Source: Echinicola strongylocentroti (GTDB lineage Bacteria; Bacteroidota; Bacteroidia; Cytophagales; Cyclobacteriaceae). Taken from it: a stretch of DNA of 64,000 bases. Every line of letters starts with the position of its first letter. The stretch's first letter is position 1. The position numbers were made by a program, and so were the translations under genes. The DNA lies in NCBI RefSeq assembly GCF_003260975.1, contig NZ_CP030041.1:682001-746000 (forward strand), in the 5' to 3' direction. Positions 17,630 through 27,761 of the stretch are shown one piece after another. The notes under the pieces are model-generated. The model searched no databases. It saw only the letters and a program-made list of their open reading frames with translations, and was not told the DNA's origin.

Positions 17630-20065
17630 ATGCAAGTCAACTTTAAGCAGCAAATTCTGCCGCACCTTTTAGGAATCGTTTCTTTTTATGTCCTGATCGT
17701 AATGTACTTCTCTCCGATCGTATTTGACGGAAAGATGATCTTCCAAAATGACATCCTCCAATGGGAAGGCTCCGCAAAGGAAATGATTGACTTCAGGGAG
17801 GAAACAGGCGAAGAAGGATTATGGACCAATAGCATGTTTGGCGGAATGCCGGCCTATCTGGTCAACACCGAATACCCTGGTGATATTTCCAGAGCGGTGA
17901 TCAGCACGTTGACTTTAGGGCTTCCCCACCCCATCAATGGACTATTCTTTGGCATGGTCAGCATGTACATTCTACTACTGACGTTTCGGGTAAGGTCGGA
18001 GATTTCGGTCATGGGTGCTTGGGCATTTGCTTTTAATACCTTCCACATGCTCAGTCTGGAAGCAGGTCACAATGCCAAAATATGGGCCATTTGCCTCGTC
18101 CCGTTGATCTTGGCAGGGATAAACATGGCCTTTAACGGAAAAAAACTCTTAGGTGTCGCCATTACGGCCGTGGCCTTGATGCTGCAGATCCGCTTCAATC
18201 ACCTCCAGATCACCTACTACACCTTGATCGTCGTCCTGATCTATGCCATTGGCCAATTAACGTATTATATCAAAGAGAAAAGATTGCCGGAATTTGGCAA
18301 AATCGCCGGAATCCTCATTATCGGCGGATTGATTGCTGTGGGAGCGAATGCCAATAGACTTATCTCTGTGCTGGAATACGGGAAATACTCCATACGAGGT
18401 GAAAAGCTTCTGGAATCCGCAGGAGACAATGAAGCAGGGTTGAGCAAGGAATATGCCTTTAGCTGGTCGCAAGGCAAATTGGAATCCCTCACCCTCTTGG
18501 TGCCCAACTTCTCCGGTGGTGCCAGCCAGGAAGGGATCGGGGCCGATTCCAATGCCGCTGAAGCACTCAGACAAAACGGCGTCTCTGGTGCGCAATTGTC
18601 CAATTTCCTTCAAGGAGCTCCTACCTATTGGGGTGACCAGCCCTTTACCGGAGGTCCTATTTACGGTAGTGTCATCATGGCATTTCTCTTTGTAATTGGT
18701 ATTATTTACGCTCCCAAACGGTTTAGGAATATCTTTGTGGTAATCACCGTGCTATCACTTATGCTGGCTTGGGGCAATAACCTTGCTTGGTTTAACTACA
18801 CCTTATTCGACATACTTCCCGGCTACAATAAATTCAGGGCGGTTTCCATGGCGCTTGGGATCACCTTGTTTGCAGTGCCTGTTTTAGGATGTATTGGCTT
18901 GGAACATTTATACGCAGACCGCAACCAACAAAAGAAAACCAAAGCCCTATTGCTTTCCGTTGCCATCGTGGGTGGATTTGTTTTGTTATTGATCCTATTG
19001 GCTGGAGTTTTTGGATTCAAAGGTGCCGCAGACGCCAGCTTCCCTAGCTGGCTGACAGATGCCCTGCGTGAAGATCGCAAAGCTATGCTGCGTAATGATG
19101 CCCTTAGAAGCTTAGCTTTTATCCTTCCCAGTGCCTTGCTGATCTTCTTTGCTATCAAAGGCAAAGTCAACTATCTCTATGCTACCTTGGGAATTGCCAT
19201 TTTGGTCGTCGCAGATGTATGGACAATCAACAAACGCTACCTGAATGATGACTCTCTGAAAAAAAGCCCAAGTGAAAGTTATTTTGCCCCTACTCCTGCC
19301 GACAAAAAAATCATGCAGGATGACGGCTACTTCAGGGTGCTCAACCTCCAGAACACTTTCAAAGAAGCCAGAACAAGTTACCGCTTCCAAAGCATCGGAG
19401 GTTACCATGGTGCCAAAATGAGACGTTACCAAGACCTGATCGAAAGGGTACTACAAACAGAAATTTCCGGCTTTGTAAAGAAAGCCCAAGAAGGCAATTT
19501 TGACTATGCCAATCTCCCTGCACTCAACATGCTCAACACCAAATACATTCTGGCTGGCAATAGCGAAAAGGCAGTTTTCAAAAACCCAGAAGCCAATGGA
19601 CCGGCATGGTTTCCCCAAGAAATCGTAGCAGTAGGTAGCAATGATGAGGAAATAAGTGAAATCCCGCAAATCAACACCAAATCCCAAGCCACGGTCAATA
19701 CCAACGAATTCGAGGCGGAAGCTGGTGCAGGAACGGTTTCTATCAAAAACCACCAACCCAACAAGTTGGAGTACACCGTCAATGCATCCAAAGCGGGGCT
19801 AGTGGTATTTTCCGAAATCTATTATCCAGAAGGATGGACAGCCACCATCAATGGTGAAAAAACAGAAATAATACGTACCAATTACCTATTAAGAGGACTG
19901 TTAGTGCCAAAAGGTCAGTCGGAGGTGTCATTTAAATTTGAACCAACCAGCTATTATCGTGGTTCTTTTATTGCGGTTTCATGCCAATATTTTATTATAT
20001 TACTCTTGATTGTTAGTCTTGTTTTACCGTTTACCAAATTCGCTAACTATGGAAGAAAAGGATAA
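17630..20065 (+). CDS. YfhO-family polytopic membrane protein (GT-C-like)
   Basis: This 811-aa protein has about a dozen transmembrane segments over residues 10-560 and a soluble beta-rich C-terminal part (about 600-780), closed by a last TM helix near 790. The N-terminal FSPIVFDGKMIFQNDILQ and SMFGGMPAY segments are typical of YfhO-like proteins, which belong to the GT-C-type glycosyltransferase clan and are linked to lipid-anchored glycan modification in Firmicutes. It heads a co-directional run of glycan genes and overlaps the next ORF by 17 bp. Substrate unknown. Confidence 0.82.
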   Translation: MQVNFKQQILPHLLGIVSFYVLIVMYFSPIVFDGKMIFQNDILQWEGSAKEMIDFREETGEEGLWTNSMFGGMPAYLVNTEYPGDISRAVISTLTLGLPHPINGLFFGMVSMYILLLTFRVRSEISVMGAWAFAFNTFHMLSLEAGHNAKIWAICLVPLILAGINMAFNGKKLLGVAITAVALMLQIRFNHLQITYYTLIVVLIYAIGQLTYYIKEKRLPEFGKIAGILIIGGLIAVGANANRLISVLEYGKYSIRGEKLLESAGDNEAGLSKEYAFSWSQGKLESLTLLVPNFSGGASQEGIGADSNAAEALRQNGVSGAQLSNFLQGAPTYWGDQPFTGGPIYGSVIMAFLFVIGIIYAPKRFRNIFVVITVLSLMLAWGNNLAWFNYTLFDILPGYNKFRAVSMALGITLFAVPVLGCIGLEHLYADRNQQKKTKALLLSVAIVGGFVLLLILLAGVFGFKGAADASFPSWLTDALREDRKAMLRNDALRSLAFILPSALLIFFAIKGKVNYLYATLGIAILVVADVWTINKRYLNDDSLKKSPSESYFAPTPADKKIMQDDGYFRVLNLQNTFKEARTSYRFQSIGGYHGAKMRRYQDLIERVLQTEISGFVKKAQEGNFDYANLPALNMLNTKYILAGNSEKAVFKNPEANGPAWFPQEIVAVGSNDEEISEIPQINTKSQATVNTNEFEAEAGAGTVSIKNHQPNKLEYTVNASKAGLVVFSEIYYPEGWTATINGEKTEIIRTNYLLRGLLVPKGQSEVSFKFEPTSYYRGSFIAVSCQYFIILLLIVSLVLPFTKFANYGRKG

Positions 20066-20759
20066 ATACATCAGTTTTTATGATCAATTTTCTACTGATT
20101 CCCGAAAAAAGGAAGTCAGTGCACTGAACGTATATATTCTGGAAAAACTAGTGGCAGAAGGGCTTAAATCCAACCACAAGATCGTCGAAGGAGGCTGTGG
20201 GCTAGGTGAACTGAGTCATTTGCTGGCCAATAAGGCCAAAAGCGGTAAAGTCCTCGGGGTAGACATCAACGAAGACACCGTCCAACGTGCATCAGAACTT
20301 TGGAAAAAACAAAAGAACCTGTCTTTTGTAAAAGCTGAGATGAAGGCTTTTGAAAACCGGGGGGAAACGTACGACTTCTTCGTCCTCACCGACATCCTAC
20401 AGCAAGTATCGACGGATAAACATTTGCGTCTCATCGAAGCCGTAAGGAGGCATTCCCATGAAGACACCACGGTTTTTATCCATCTACCGACACCTCGGTT
20501 TTCTGAATGGCGTGCACACAATGATCCCGAAAGTCTCCAGTTTATCGAACCTTCTGTGAACATAGCTGGACTCGTCGAAAGCCTCACGTTGAACGATTTT
20601 TACCTTGAAAAAGCGGTTTCTTACAGTGTCTTTTACGAAGAAAACGATTACCAGTATTTTATTTTCAAGCCACTTACAAGAATCGCTGCTCCTACTCCAA
20701 AGAAAAAGTGGGCAAACCTCAAAGAAAAATTGCCAACCAACTTATTGGGCTTGCTATAG
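20049..20759 (+). CDS. Class I SAM-dependent methyltransferase
   Basis: This 236-aa protein has motif I VEGGCGLGELSHLLA (residues 44-58), an acidic VDINEDTV at the SAM ribose, and FFVLTDILQQVS as motif II. ATG 20049 is preferred; it overlaps the upstream gene by 17 bp. Context suggests methylation of a glycan or of its lipid carrier. Confidence 0.82.
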   Translation: MEEKDKYISFYDQFSTDSRKKEVSALNVYILEKLVAEGLKSNHKIVEGGCGLGELSHLLANKAKSGKVLGVDINEDTVQRASELWKKQKNLSFVKAEMKAFENRGETYDFFVLTDILQQVSTDKHLRLIEAVRRHSHEDTTVFIHLPTPRFSEWRAHNDPESLQFIEPSVNIAGLVESLTLNDFYLEKAVSYSVFYEENDYQYFIFKPLTRIAAPTPKKKWANLKEKLPTNLLGLL

Positions 20760-20775
20760 TAAGCCCGCTCCAGCC

Positions 20776-21633
20776 ATGCTAGACTACTGTGTCATTATTC
20801 CTGCGCACAACGAAGCGCAGTATATATCCTATTTGCTTGATTCCCTTACCAAGCAGTCACTCCTCCCCAGGCAAGCAGTCATCGTTAACGATAATTCCAC
20901 AGATCAAACAGCGAGTATCATCGACCGATATGCGAATGACTTCCCTTGGATCACCAAGGTCAATAGCCAGACGGAAGCTTCCCGCCTACCGGGCAGCAAA
21001 GTAGTGGCGGCTTTCGAAAAGGGAATGGAGGAGATCAACCAGCCATTTGATTTTATAGTAAAGTTGGATGCTGACCTTATTCTTCCGTTGGATTATTTCG
21101 AAAAGATCTCAGGTTTTTTTCAAACCAGCCCCAATGCAGGCATCATTGGAGGATTCGCTTATGAAAAGGAAGGTGATCAATGGAAGCTCAACCACCCCAT
21201 GGGCAACGACCATGTCAGAGGAGCATTCAAGGCTTATCGTAAAGCGTGTTTTGATAAAATGAATGGATTGCGATGCTCGATTGGCTGGGACACCATGGAT
21301 GAGCTTTTGGCACGCTATCATGGGTTTGAAGTAATTACTGTTCCAGAGCTGAAAGTCAAGCACCTCCGCCCTACGGGCTCTTCCTATTCCAAAAAAGCTA
21401 AATATATGCAAGGGCAGGCCATGTACAAGATGCGCTATGGATTTGGCATCGCTTTCTTATCCATGGCAAAGGTCAGCTGGAAACAACAAAAACCGCGGTA
21501 CCTCTGGGACAGCATGATAGGATACATCACTTCGTTTTTTGATAAGACCGAAAGGGCTGTCACTAAAGACGAAGGCAAATTTATTCGTTCTTATAGATGG
21601 AAAAACATCTTTCAAAAGATCAGCGGTAAATAA
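20776..21633 (+). CDS. Glycosyltransferase family 2
   Basis: This 285-aa GT-A glycosyltransferase begins MLDYCVIIPAHNEAQYI and has the nucleotide-sugar DxD-type motif KLDADLIL near residue 95. GWDTMDELLARYHG is a probable catalytic-acid segment. ATG 20776 is chosen because the 57 codons upstream lie inside the methyltransferase gene in another frame. It probably transfers a sugar onto a growing surface polysaccharide. Confidence 0.88.
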   Translation: MLDYCVIIPAHNEAQYISYLLDSLTKQSLLPRQAVIVNDNSTDQTASIIDRYANDFPWITKVNSQTEASRLPGSKVVAAFEKGMEEINQPFDFIVKLDADLILPLDYFEKISGFFQTSPNAGIIGGFAYEKEGDQWKLNHPMGNDHVRGAFKAYRKACFDKMNGLRCSIGWDTMDELLARYHGFEVITVPELKVKHLRPTGSSYSKKAKYMQGQAMYKMRYGFGIAFLSMAKVSWKQQKPRYLWDSMIGYITSFFDKTERAVTKDEGKFIRSYRWKNIFQKISGK

Positions 21634-21684
21634 CCCGATTTTTTATAAGTTTGACCACCAAAAGCAAACGGTTCCTAATCAAGC

Positions 21685-22401
21685 ATGGCAAATCCCATCA
21701 TCGAACAACTAAAAATAGCCCAACAAAAAAGTATCCTTCCCAATACCAACTGGCAACGAGACAAAAGTGCCGGGCTGGAATACTTCCGCTACAGGCTTTG
21801 TCGCCCACTGATAAAGGGGGTGTTTTATACCTACAGATGGTGGAATAAACCCAGCCCTTGGTTTGCTCCTTCCGCTGTCAACTTTCTGAAAAAATGGCTG
21901 GAACCGGAAATGGTAGGATTGGAATTTGGCAGTGGAGCCAGTAGCAAGTTCTTTGCTTCCCGGGTCAATAAACTGGTGAGCGTAGAGCACCATGAAGGCT
22001 GGTACACCCATGTACACCAGTGGATGGATGAAAATGGTCTGGAAAACATCGATTACCGATTAATTACTGAAAAAGAAATCGATGAACCAAAAAACCTCCC
22101 CGCCTTCTTCAAAACGCATCAATTAACCAAAAAAGACTATCCCTACAAAACAGAGTTTTGGGACTATTTCCATGTGGCAGACGAGTTTTCAGATGGGTAT
22201 TTTGATTTCATTTTGGTGGATGGACGCGCCAGAGTGGCCTGCCTGCTCAATTCACTTCCCAAACTCAAATCCGGCGGACTGATGATTCTGGACAATTCCG
22301 ATCGGCCTAGCTATCAGCTTGCCTATAGGGTGTTGAAGGATTGGGAGCATTTCACCTGCACCACGGGACTCTCGGACACCACTTTTTGGATCAAACCATA
22401 A
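21685..22401 (+). CDS. SAM-methyltransferase-fold protein of the glycan cluster
   Basis: This 238-aa protein has a Rossmann-type methyltransferase core: GLEFGSGASSKFFA (about residues 73-86), VSVEHHEGWY, FDFILVDGRAR, and LKSGGLMILDNSDR. It ends 3 bp before the flippase ATG. It is probably a sugar or lipid methyltransferase for exported glycan. Confidence 0.75.
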   Translation: MANPIIEQLKIAQQKSILPNTNWQRDKSAGLEYFRYRLCRPLIKGVFYTYRWWNKPSPWFAPSAVNFLKKWLEPEMVGLEFGSGASSKFFASRVNKLVSVEHHEGWYTHVHQWMDENGLENIDYRLITEKEIDEPKNLPAFFKTHQLTKKDYPYKTEFWDYFHVADEFSDGYFDFILVDGRARVACLLNSLPKLKSGGLMILDNSDRPSYQLAYRVLKDWEHFTCTTGLSDTTFWIKP

Positions 22402-22404
22402 CCT

Positions 22405-23895
22405 ATGGGCACCATCAGGACACAGTCTTCACAAACGACCATCATCGCCTATGCAGGTATCCTGATCGGCTTTGTCGGTTCTGCATTACTGCGTCCTAAA
22501 ATCCTCTCAGAGGGTGAAATTGGCATGCTCCAACTGGTGCTAAATACTACTGCTCTTTTTGCTTCCATCTTTACCTTGGGCACCAACCTCACCACCCTCA
22601 AGATGGTACCGGAGTTCAAAACCAAGCCTGAAAAGAAAAGAAGTTTCATTACTTTTTCACTATTGGTGGGAATGGTGGGTTTACTATTGGCGGTACCCGT
22701 TTTTCTACTTACCAAGACATTTATCTTCCAAACCCAAGATGGGGGATTTGAAGGATTTGACTACAATAATGAATTTTACCTTGGTATGCTAGTGGTCATT
22801 GGCTTTAGGATTTTCCAATACATTCTGGACGCCTATCTCCGCACCAATCACCAGCCACTTCCTGGTGTGATCGCCGAGAGCATCATACAAAAGGCGTTGC
22901 CTATTCTTGGCTTGGTGTTTTTTTATTTTCACTTGATCAATTTCCAGCAACTCATTTACCTTAACCTGGCCATTTTCATCCTTCCAGTCACCATCTCCTT
23001 CGTCATGCTAAAGCGTGCCAAGGTATTTACTCTTGGAAAGCCGGGGCCTTTTACGCCGGATGAAAAAAAGACCATTGCCGGAATCTCCTCCTCGGGAATT
23101 TTGGAAATCTTAAGTGGTGGTTTGGTCCTGTACATTGACACCTATATGGTACAGTGGCTGATGGGTGAAGCTGCGGTGGGCGTCTATACCACACTGTTCT
23201 TTTTTGGCGTGGTCATCAGTGTCCCTGCCAAAGCCATCAGGAGAGTATCTATCGTGACCATTTCAGAATCCATGGCGCAAGGTGACTATTCCACGATCCA
23301 GTCGATCTACAAAAAAAGTAGCCAAACATTGCTGGTGGTAGGAGGACTGTTGTTTTTGGGCATTTGGTGCAATCGCTACAGCGTAGGAGCCTACCTTGGA
23401 GAAAGCTACGCCGTGGCTATCCCCATCTTGCTTTACATTGCGCTGGCCCAGCTGGTGGATTGTATCACCTCGGTCAATTACCAAATCATCGCTGTATCGA
23501 AGCACTATTATTATAATCTGTTTATGGGCTTCTTGACCCTTGCCTTGCTGATCACTACCAACTACCTCCTGATCCCGATCATGGGTGTCATCGGTGCGGC
23601 GGTGGCTTCACTTATCATTATGACCCTGATCAATGGCCTCCGCTACTTCTTTCTCCGTCAAAAATACCAGCTCAGCCCATTCACCACCGAAAACCTCAAA
23701 ACCATCCTGATCATAGCGCTGGTATGGGCAATAACGGACTGGATTCCGAATGTTGAAAATATTTACCTCAATTTGATCCTAAAAGGAGCCACCGTACTGC
23801 TCCTGTACATCCCCGCAGTATATTTCACCAAATGCTCCCCAGACTTCAATGTCGTGGTCAATAAGTACTTGAGAAAAACCGGTATCGATCTGTAA
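22405..23895 (+). CDS. Wzx-type oligosaccharide flippase (MATE/MOP superfamily)
   Basis: This 496-aa integral membrane protein has about 14 predicted TM helices and opens with a TM1 typical of polysaccharide export flippases (YAGILIGFVGSALLRPKIL). The internal GEAAVGVYTTLFFFGVVISVPAKAI fits the family. It should flip lipid-linked oligosaccharide across the inner membrane and closes the plus-strand glycan run. Confidence 0.87.
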   Translation: MGTIRTQSSQTTIIAYAGILIGFVGSALLRPKILSEGEIGMLQLVLNTTALFASIFTLGTNLTTLKMVPEFKTKPEKKRSFITFSLLVGMVGLLLAVPVFLLTKTFIFQTQDGGFEGFDYNNEFYLGMLVVIGFRIFQYILDAYLRTNHQPLPGVIAESIIQKALPILGLVFFYFHLINFQQLIYLNLAIFILPVTISFVMLKRAKVFTLGKPGPFTPDEKKTIAGISSSGILEILSGGLVLYIDTYMVQWLMGEAAVGVYTTLFFFGVVISVPAKAIRRVSIVTISESMAQGDYSTIQSIYKKSSQTLLVVGGLLFLGIWCNRYSVGAYLGESYAVAIPILLYIALAQLVDCITSVNYQIIAVSKHYYYNLFMGFLTLALLITTNYLLIPIMGVIGAAVASLIIMTLINGLRYFFLRQKYQLSPFTTENLKTILIIALVWAITDWIPNVENIYLNLILKGATVLLLYIPAVYFTKCSPDFNVVVNKYLRKTGIDL

Positions 23896-23957
23896 ACGCT
23901 GGCCAAGGACTCATTATTTAGATCACAACTCCAAAAAAAGCCTTCCGACTTTAGACC

Positions 23958-25058
23958 TTACCTTATTGAAAAAAATCGTTGTACCTCCTCACAGACTCTC
24001 CTTACATCATCTTCGTGAAGATAAGGATGCAAGGGAAGTGAAAGGGTGAGATTGGAAAGCCTGGAGGCTACAGGGAACTTCTTATTCACTTCAAAAGCCT
24101 CCGTGGAAGGAACGGGAAGCGGGTAGTGCACAGCAGTACCAATTCCCCTTTCTGCAAAATAGGCCTTCAGCGCATCCCGCTGCTCGGTCTGTACGGTAAA
24201 AAGGTGGGCATTGTGCTCCTCTTGAAGAATACCTGACGGGACAGTCATCCTCTTTAGGTGCTGCAGATGGTCGAGGTAGACCTTTGCCAACGCTTTACGT
24301 TTTTGCTGCCAGACCGTGAAATAGGAAAACTTCACGTTTAAAAAAGCCGCTTGAAGTGTATCGATTCGGCTATTTCTCCCGATGACTTCATGGGTATCCC
24401 GACGAGGTTGTCCGTGATTGGACAGCAACCGTAACCTCTCTGCCAATGAAGGGTCATGGGTACTCAATAGTCCCGTTTCACCAAGTGCACCGAGGTTTTT
24501 GGTAGGGTAAAAACTAAAGCAGCCAATAGCTCCAAAGGCACCTGCACTCCTGCCCTTTTGGAACGCCCCAAAAGCTTGTGCCGCATCTTCTATCACGTGG
24601 ATTCCAGTATTTACGGTTAGCTTGAGCAGCCGCTCCATGTCTACCATTTTTCCATAGAGATGCACGGGGATGATGGCCCTTGTGCGAGCAGTCATCAAGC
24701 CAGGAAGCTGTAATAGATCCATCAGGCCATGACCATCCACATCGCAAAAAACCACCTTTGCGCCCACCATGCTGACCACTTCCGCTGTGGACACCCAGGT
24801 CAACGCCGGCACGATCACCTCATCGCCGGGACCAATCTCCAACGCTCGCAATGCCAGCTCCAGTGCGTCCGTTCCATTGGCGCAGGGGATGGCGTGAGGT
24901 ACGTTTAAATACTCCCGCATCGTTTTCTCCAGCGTATCAACTTCCTCGCCGCCAGAAAACAGGCCTTTTTCCAACAGTTTGGCAAACTTCGACTTCAGCT
25001 CATCGGCCAGGTCGGCGTGCATGGGCGCTAGTTCAAGAAATGGAATCGATCTGCTCAT
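23958..25058 (-). CDS. DegT/DnrJ/EryC1/StrS-family sugar aminotransferase
   Basis: This PLP enzyme of about 366 residues aminates keto-sugar nucleotides. NGTDALELALRAL (about residues 60-72), VIEDAAQAFGA, and the PLP-lysine segment SFYPTKNLGALGETG are present. ATG 25058 is preferred over a TTG at 25061. It overlaps the 3' end of the upstream glycosyltransferase gene by 26 bp. It probably makes an amino sugar for the glycan built by the neighbouring genes. Confidence 0.88.
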   Translation of the reverse strand: MSRSIPFLELAPMHADLADELKSKFAKLLEKGLFSGGEEVDTLEKTMREYLNVPHAIPCANGTDALELALRALEIGPGDEVIVPALTWVSTAEVVSMVGAKVVFCDVDGHGLMDLLQLPGLMTARTRAIIPVHLYGKMVDMERLLKLTVNTGIHVIEDAAQAFGAFQKGRSAGAFGAIGCFSFYPTKNLGALGETGLLSTHDPSLAERLRLLSNHGQPRRDTHEVIGRNSRIDTLQAAFLNVKFSYFTVWQQKRKALAKVYLDHLQHLKRMTVPSGILQEEHNAHLFTVQTEQRDALKAYFAERGIGTAVHYPLPVPSTEAFEVNKKFPVASRLSNLTLSLPLHPYLHEDDVRRVCEEVQRFFSIR

Positions 25059-26343
25059 CAAGCAACAGGGCTAGTTTTTTGGTCAATGTCTTGCGCTCAA
25101 AGCGCGTAATGTCACGATCGGCCGAAGTCTCTTCTTCCATCAAAGCCTGATCAGTGAGGTATTGCCTTACTCCGGGCACATCTTCGTGGGAAAATACACG
25201 ACCTGCTCCGGCTTCGTTGATAATCGTGGCAGCATCCCCTTTTGGATCTCCCAAGGCTACGATATTTCTCCCCGTGGCAATGTACTCAAACAATTTTCCA
25301 GGGATATTTCCCTTTGCATTCTTGGTGTTCGTCAGGATCAATAGCAGCATGCTTGAACGTTCGTAAAAAGCAAAAACCTCCTCATGAGGCACATATCCTG
25401 CAAATTCCACTCGCTCCGAAAGCCACGGATCACCTTCGATATAGTGCGTGACTTTTTCACTTACGCGCCCCACAAAGGTCAGCTTCACCTCTCGGTCACC
25501 CGCTTCGAATGCAGCTTTAAATGCTTCCAAAAAGGGTAATGGATTGCGTATAGCGTCGATGATCCCGGTGTAAACAATCTCCAACACCTTGCTTTTATCT
25601 TGCTCCTTTTTGAATCCAACAGGCAAGTCGTCAGAATCAAAACCATTCGTGATCAGATCGATGCTGCGACCTGCAATCTTCTGCAGTTCTCCTTTAAAGG
25701 TGGGTGAAATCGTCACTACCTTTTCGGCTTCTTTGAACACCGACTTTTCTAGCTTCTCATGTCTTCGACGGATACTTTTCATCATCGGAAGGGTATCCAA
25801 AAACTCCCAAGTGGACCACGGATCCCTAAAATCTGCAATCCATGGCAACCCAGTCTTCCGCTTCAGGTTACGTCCGATCAAGTGCATACTGTGGGGCGGG
25901 CCTGTGGTGATGATGGCCTTGATATTGTTGTTCTTTACAACGTCCTCCAAAAACTCCACAGATGGCTTCACCCAAAAGACCCTGGGATCTGGTACGATGG
26001 CATTGGCGCGAAGCCAAATTGCTGTCTGATCAAACCAATTTTTCTTCCGCTTTTCGATCAGCTTGGAAGGATCGGCTTTTTTGCCTTCTTTCTTTTTCTT
26101 CAAAAAACGGAAAACCCCATAAGGTTCCCAAATGGGGAATTTGATGATCTCCCAATGAGGGGAAACCTCCTTGTTCATCGTCTCATCTTTTAGCTCAAAA
26201 TCAGGATTCTCCGGTGTAAAAATCACTGGCTCCCAGCCAAAATCAGGTAAGTATTTCGCAAATTTCAGCCAACGCTGTACGCCAGACCCAGCGCTTGGTG
26301 GCCAATAATAAGTGATGATCAATACCTTCTTGGTGTCTTTCAT
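25033..26343 (-). CDS. Glycosyltransferase family 4-like
   Basis: This 436-aa GT-B protein has an N-terminal acceptor domain (VLIITYYWPPSAGSGVQRWLKF) and a C-terminal donor domain with GRVSEKVTHYIEG and PGKLFEYIATGRNIVALGDP, the usual E-x7-E-type nucleotide-sugar region. The basic stretch KKKKEGKKADPSK near residue 80 is an insertion. It is the middle gene of a minus-strand run (GT4, GT4, DegT). Confidence 0.82.
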   Translation of the reverse strand: MKDTKKVLIITYYWPPSAGSGVQRWLKFAKYLPDFGWEPVIFTPENPDFELKDETMNKEVSPHWEIIKFPIWEPYGVFRFLKKKKEGKKADPSKLIEKRKKNWFDQTAIWLRANAIVPDPRVFWVKPSVEFLEDVVKNNNIKAIITTGPPHSMHLIGRNLKRKTGLPWIADFRDPWSTWEFLDTLPMMKSIRRRHEKLEKSVFKEAEKVVTISPTFKGELQKIAGRSIDLITNGFDSDDLPVGFKKEQDKSKVLEIVYTGIIDAIRNPLPFLEAFKAAFEAGDREVKLTFVGRVSEKVTHYIEGDPWLSERVEFAGYVPHEEVFAFYERSSMLLLILTNTKNAKGNIPGKLFEYIATGRNIVALGDPKGDAATIINEAGAGRVFSHEDVPGVRQYLTDQALMEEETSADRDITRFERKTLTKKLALLLDEQIDSIS

Positions 26344-26442
26344 AGGGTAAAGATAGAAGGTTATTGGAAGAATGTAGATTCGAAAATTGTAAAATTCGGA
26401 ATGGCTATGCAGTCAGCAATCTATAGTTTACTGAATACTTGG

Positions 26443-27597
26443 TTACTGATGCCCGGTCAATCTGTGGTATTTTTCCAAAATCAATGCATGCATCCTTCTT
26501 CTGTCGAACTTTTCGACCACTTCCTTGTATAATGTATCCGCCAATACCTGCATCGATTCTCTCTTGACATAGGCAAATTCCAAGGCATCTTTCAGCACCG
26601 ACACGCTCTTTACCGGAAATACCAACCCGGTTTTCTTGTTGCGAACGATGTCCGTATTGCCAGGGATATCAGAACAGATCACCGGTACCTGCATGGCTCC
26701 TGCTTCCAAAATAACATTTGGAAAACCCTCCCTGTGAGAAGCATGGACCAGCACATCGGATATGGCCAAGTAGTGCTCCACATGGTCTGACCAACTCACC
26801 TGCACAATTCTGGGGTGATCTTCTATTTTCCGAATGACATCTTCATCCACCGGGTCCAAGTGCTGCTCATAATCGCCCAGCAGTACCAATTTGGACTTAT
26901 TTACGATCCTGGATTTTAAGAATGCCTCCACTAATTCCTGGATACCTTTGTCCTTCACCAGCCTTCCTACAGCCAAAATGATAAAATCATTCTCCCCGGG
27001 CATCACCCGCATCGTGGCTGCCACTAAGTGGTTTTCTTTCAAATTTTCTCGGCTAAAACGAACGAGATCTACACCATTGGAAGAACCATTGCCCAGCACT
27101 TCCAGCTTTTCCGGTCGGGCCAGTTGCTCTTTTTCTATAAATGACTTGAGGGACAGGGAATTTGGCCAGACATGTGTGGCATATTTAAAGGTCCACCGTT
27201 CAGCATTTTCCAGCATTTTACGTTTGTTGTCTTTGGTCACCACATAAGGTAATCCAGCCACAGTATGAATCCGGGTCTTCACTCCTGCCAGCTTCGCCGC
27301 CAGCATCCCCAATAGTCCGGCCTTCGGTGTATGGGTATGGACAATATCCGGCTGCTCGCTCTTTAGGAATTGGTACAGCTTCCAGAGGCATACCAAATCC
27401 TGCAAAGGCGTGATCTGTCGAGTAAATGGAATGCTTTGGTGCTCGCATCCCTCTTTGGCAATGACTTCATTGACTTCTTTTCCATCTGCACTTACCATCT
27501 GCACATCCCACCCAGCGGTCTTCATGTACTTCATTTGACCCGAAAGCAGCAACTTTAGTGAAAGGGGAACAGTGGTAATCCGTATCAGCTTTGGCAT
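26443..27597 (-). CDS. Glycosyltransferase family 4
   Basis: This 384-aa GT-B glycosyltransferase has HTHTPKAGLLGMLAAKLAGV in the N-terminal domain and FPNVILEAGAMQVPVICSDIPGN as the E-x7-E donor motif. It is the first gene of the minus-strand glycan run and is 99 bp upstream of the second GT4 gene. Acceptor and donor cannot be read from sequence. Confidence 0.88.
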   Translation of the reverse strand: MPKLIRITTVPLSLKLLLSGQMKYMKTAGWDVQMVSADGKEVNEVIAKEGCEHQSIPFTRQITPLQDLVCLWKLYQFLKSEQPDIVHTHTPKAGLLGMLAAKLAGVKTRIHTVAGLPYVVTKDNKRKMLENAERWTFKYATHVWPNSLSLKSFIEKEQLARPEKLEVLGNGSSNGVDLVRFSRENLKENHLVAATMRVMPGENDFIILAVGRLVKDKGIQELVEAFLKSRIVNKSKLVLLGDYEQHLDPVDEDVIRKIEDHPRIVQVSWSDHVEHYLAISDVLVHASHREGFPNVILEAGAMQVPVICSDIPGNTDIVRNKKTGLVFPVKSVSVLKDALEFAYVKRESMQVLADTLYKEVVEKFDRRRMHALILEKYHRLTGHQ

Positions 27598-27726
27598 GAA
27601 CTTTTACTTTAAAAGCACAAATATATACCTAAAAAGTGAAGGAATATATTTTATTTGGTGAATAATAACAAGAACAAAAGGGACACCCTCAAATATGTTA
27701 CCAAAGAACAAAAAATAAGTATAAAA

Positions 27727-27755
27727 GATTGGCAGGTGTAAAAAACCTGCCAATC
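27727..27755 (-). terminator. Intrinsic terminator of the FAD/Fe-S oxidase gene
   Basis: GATTGGCAGGT (27727-27737) and ACCTGCCAATC (27745-27755) form a perfect 11-bp stem with a 7-nt loop. On the minus strand it is followed by a T-rich tract. It starts 7 bp beyond the stop codon of the oxidase gene. Confidence 0.85.
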
Positions 27756-27761
27756 AAGGGA

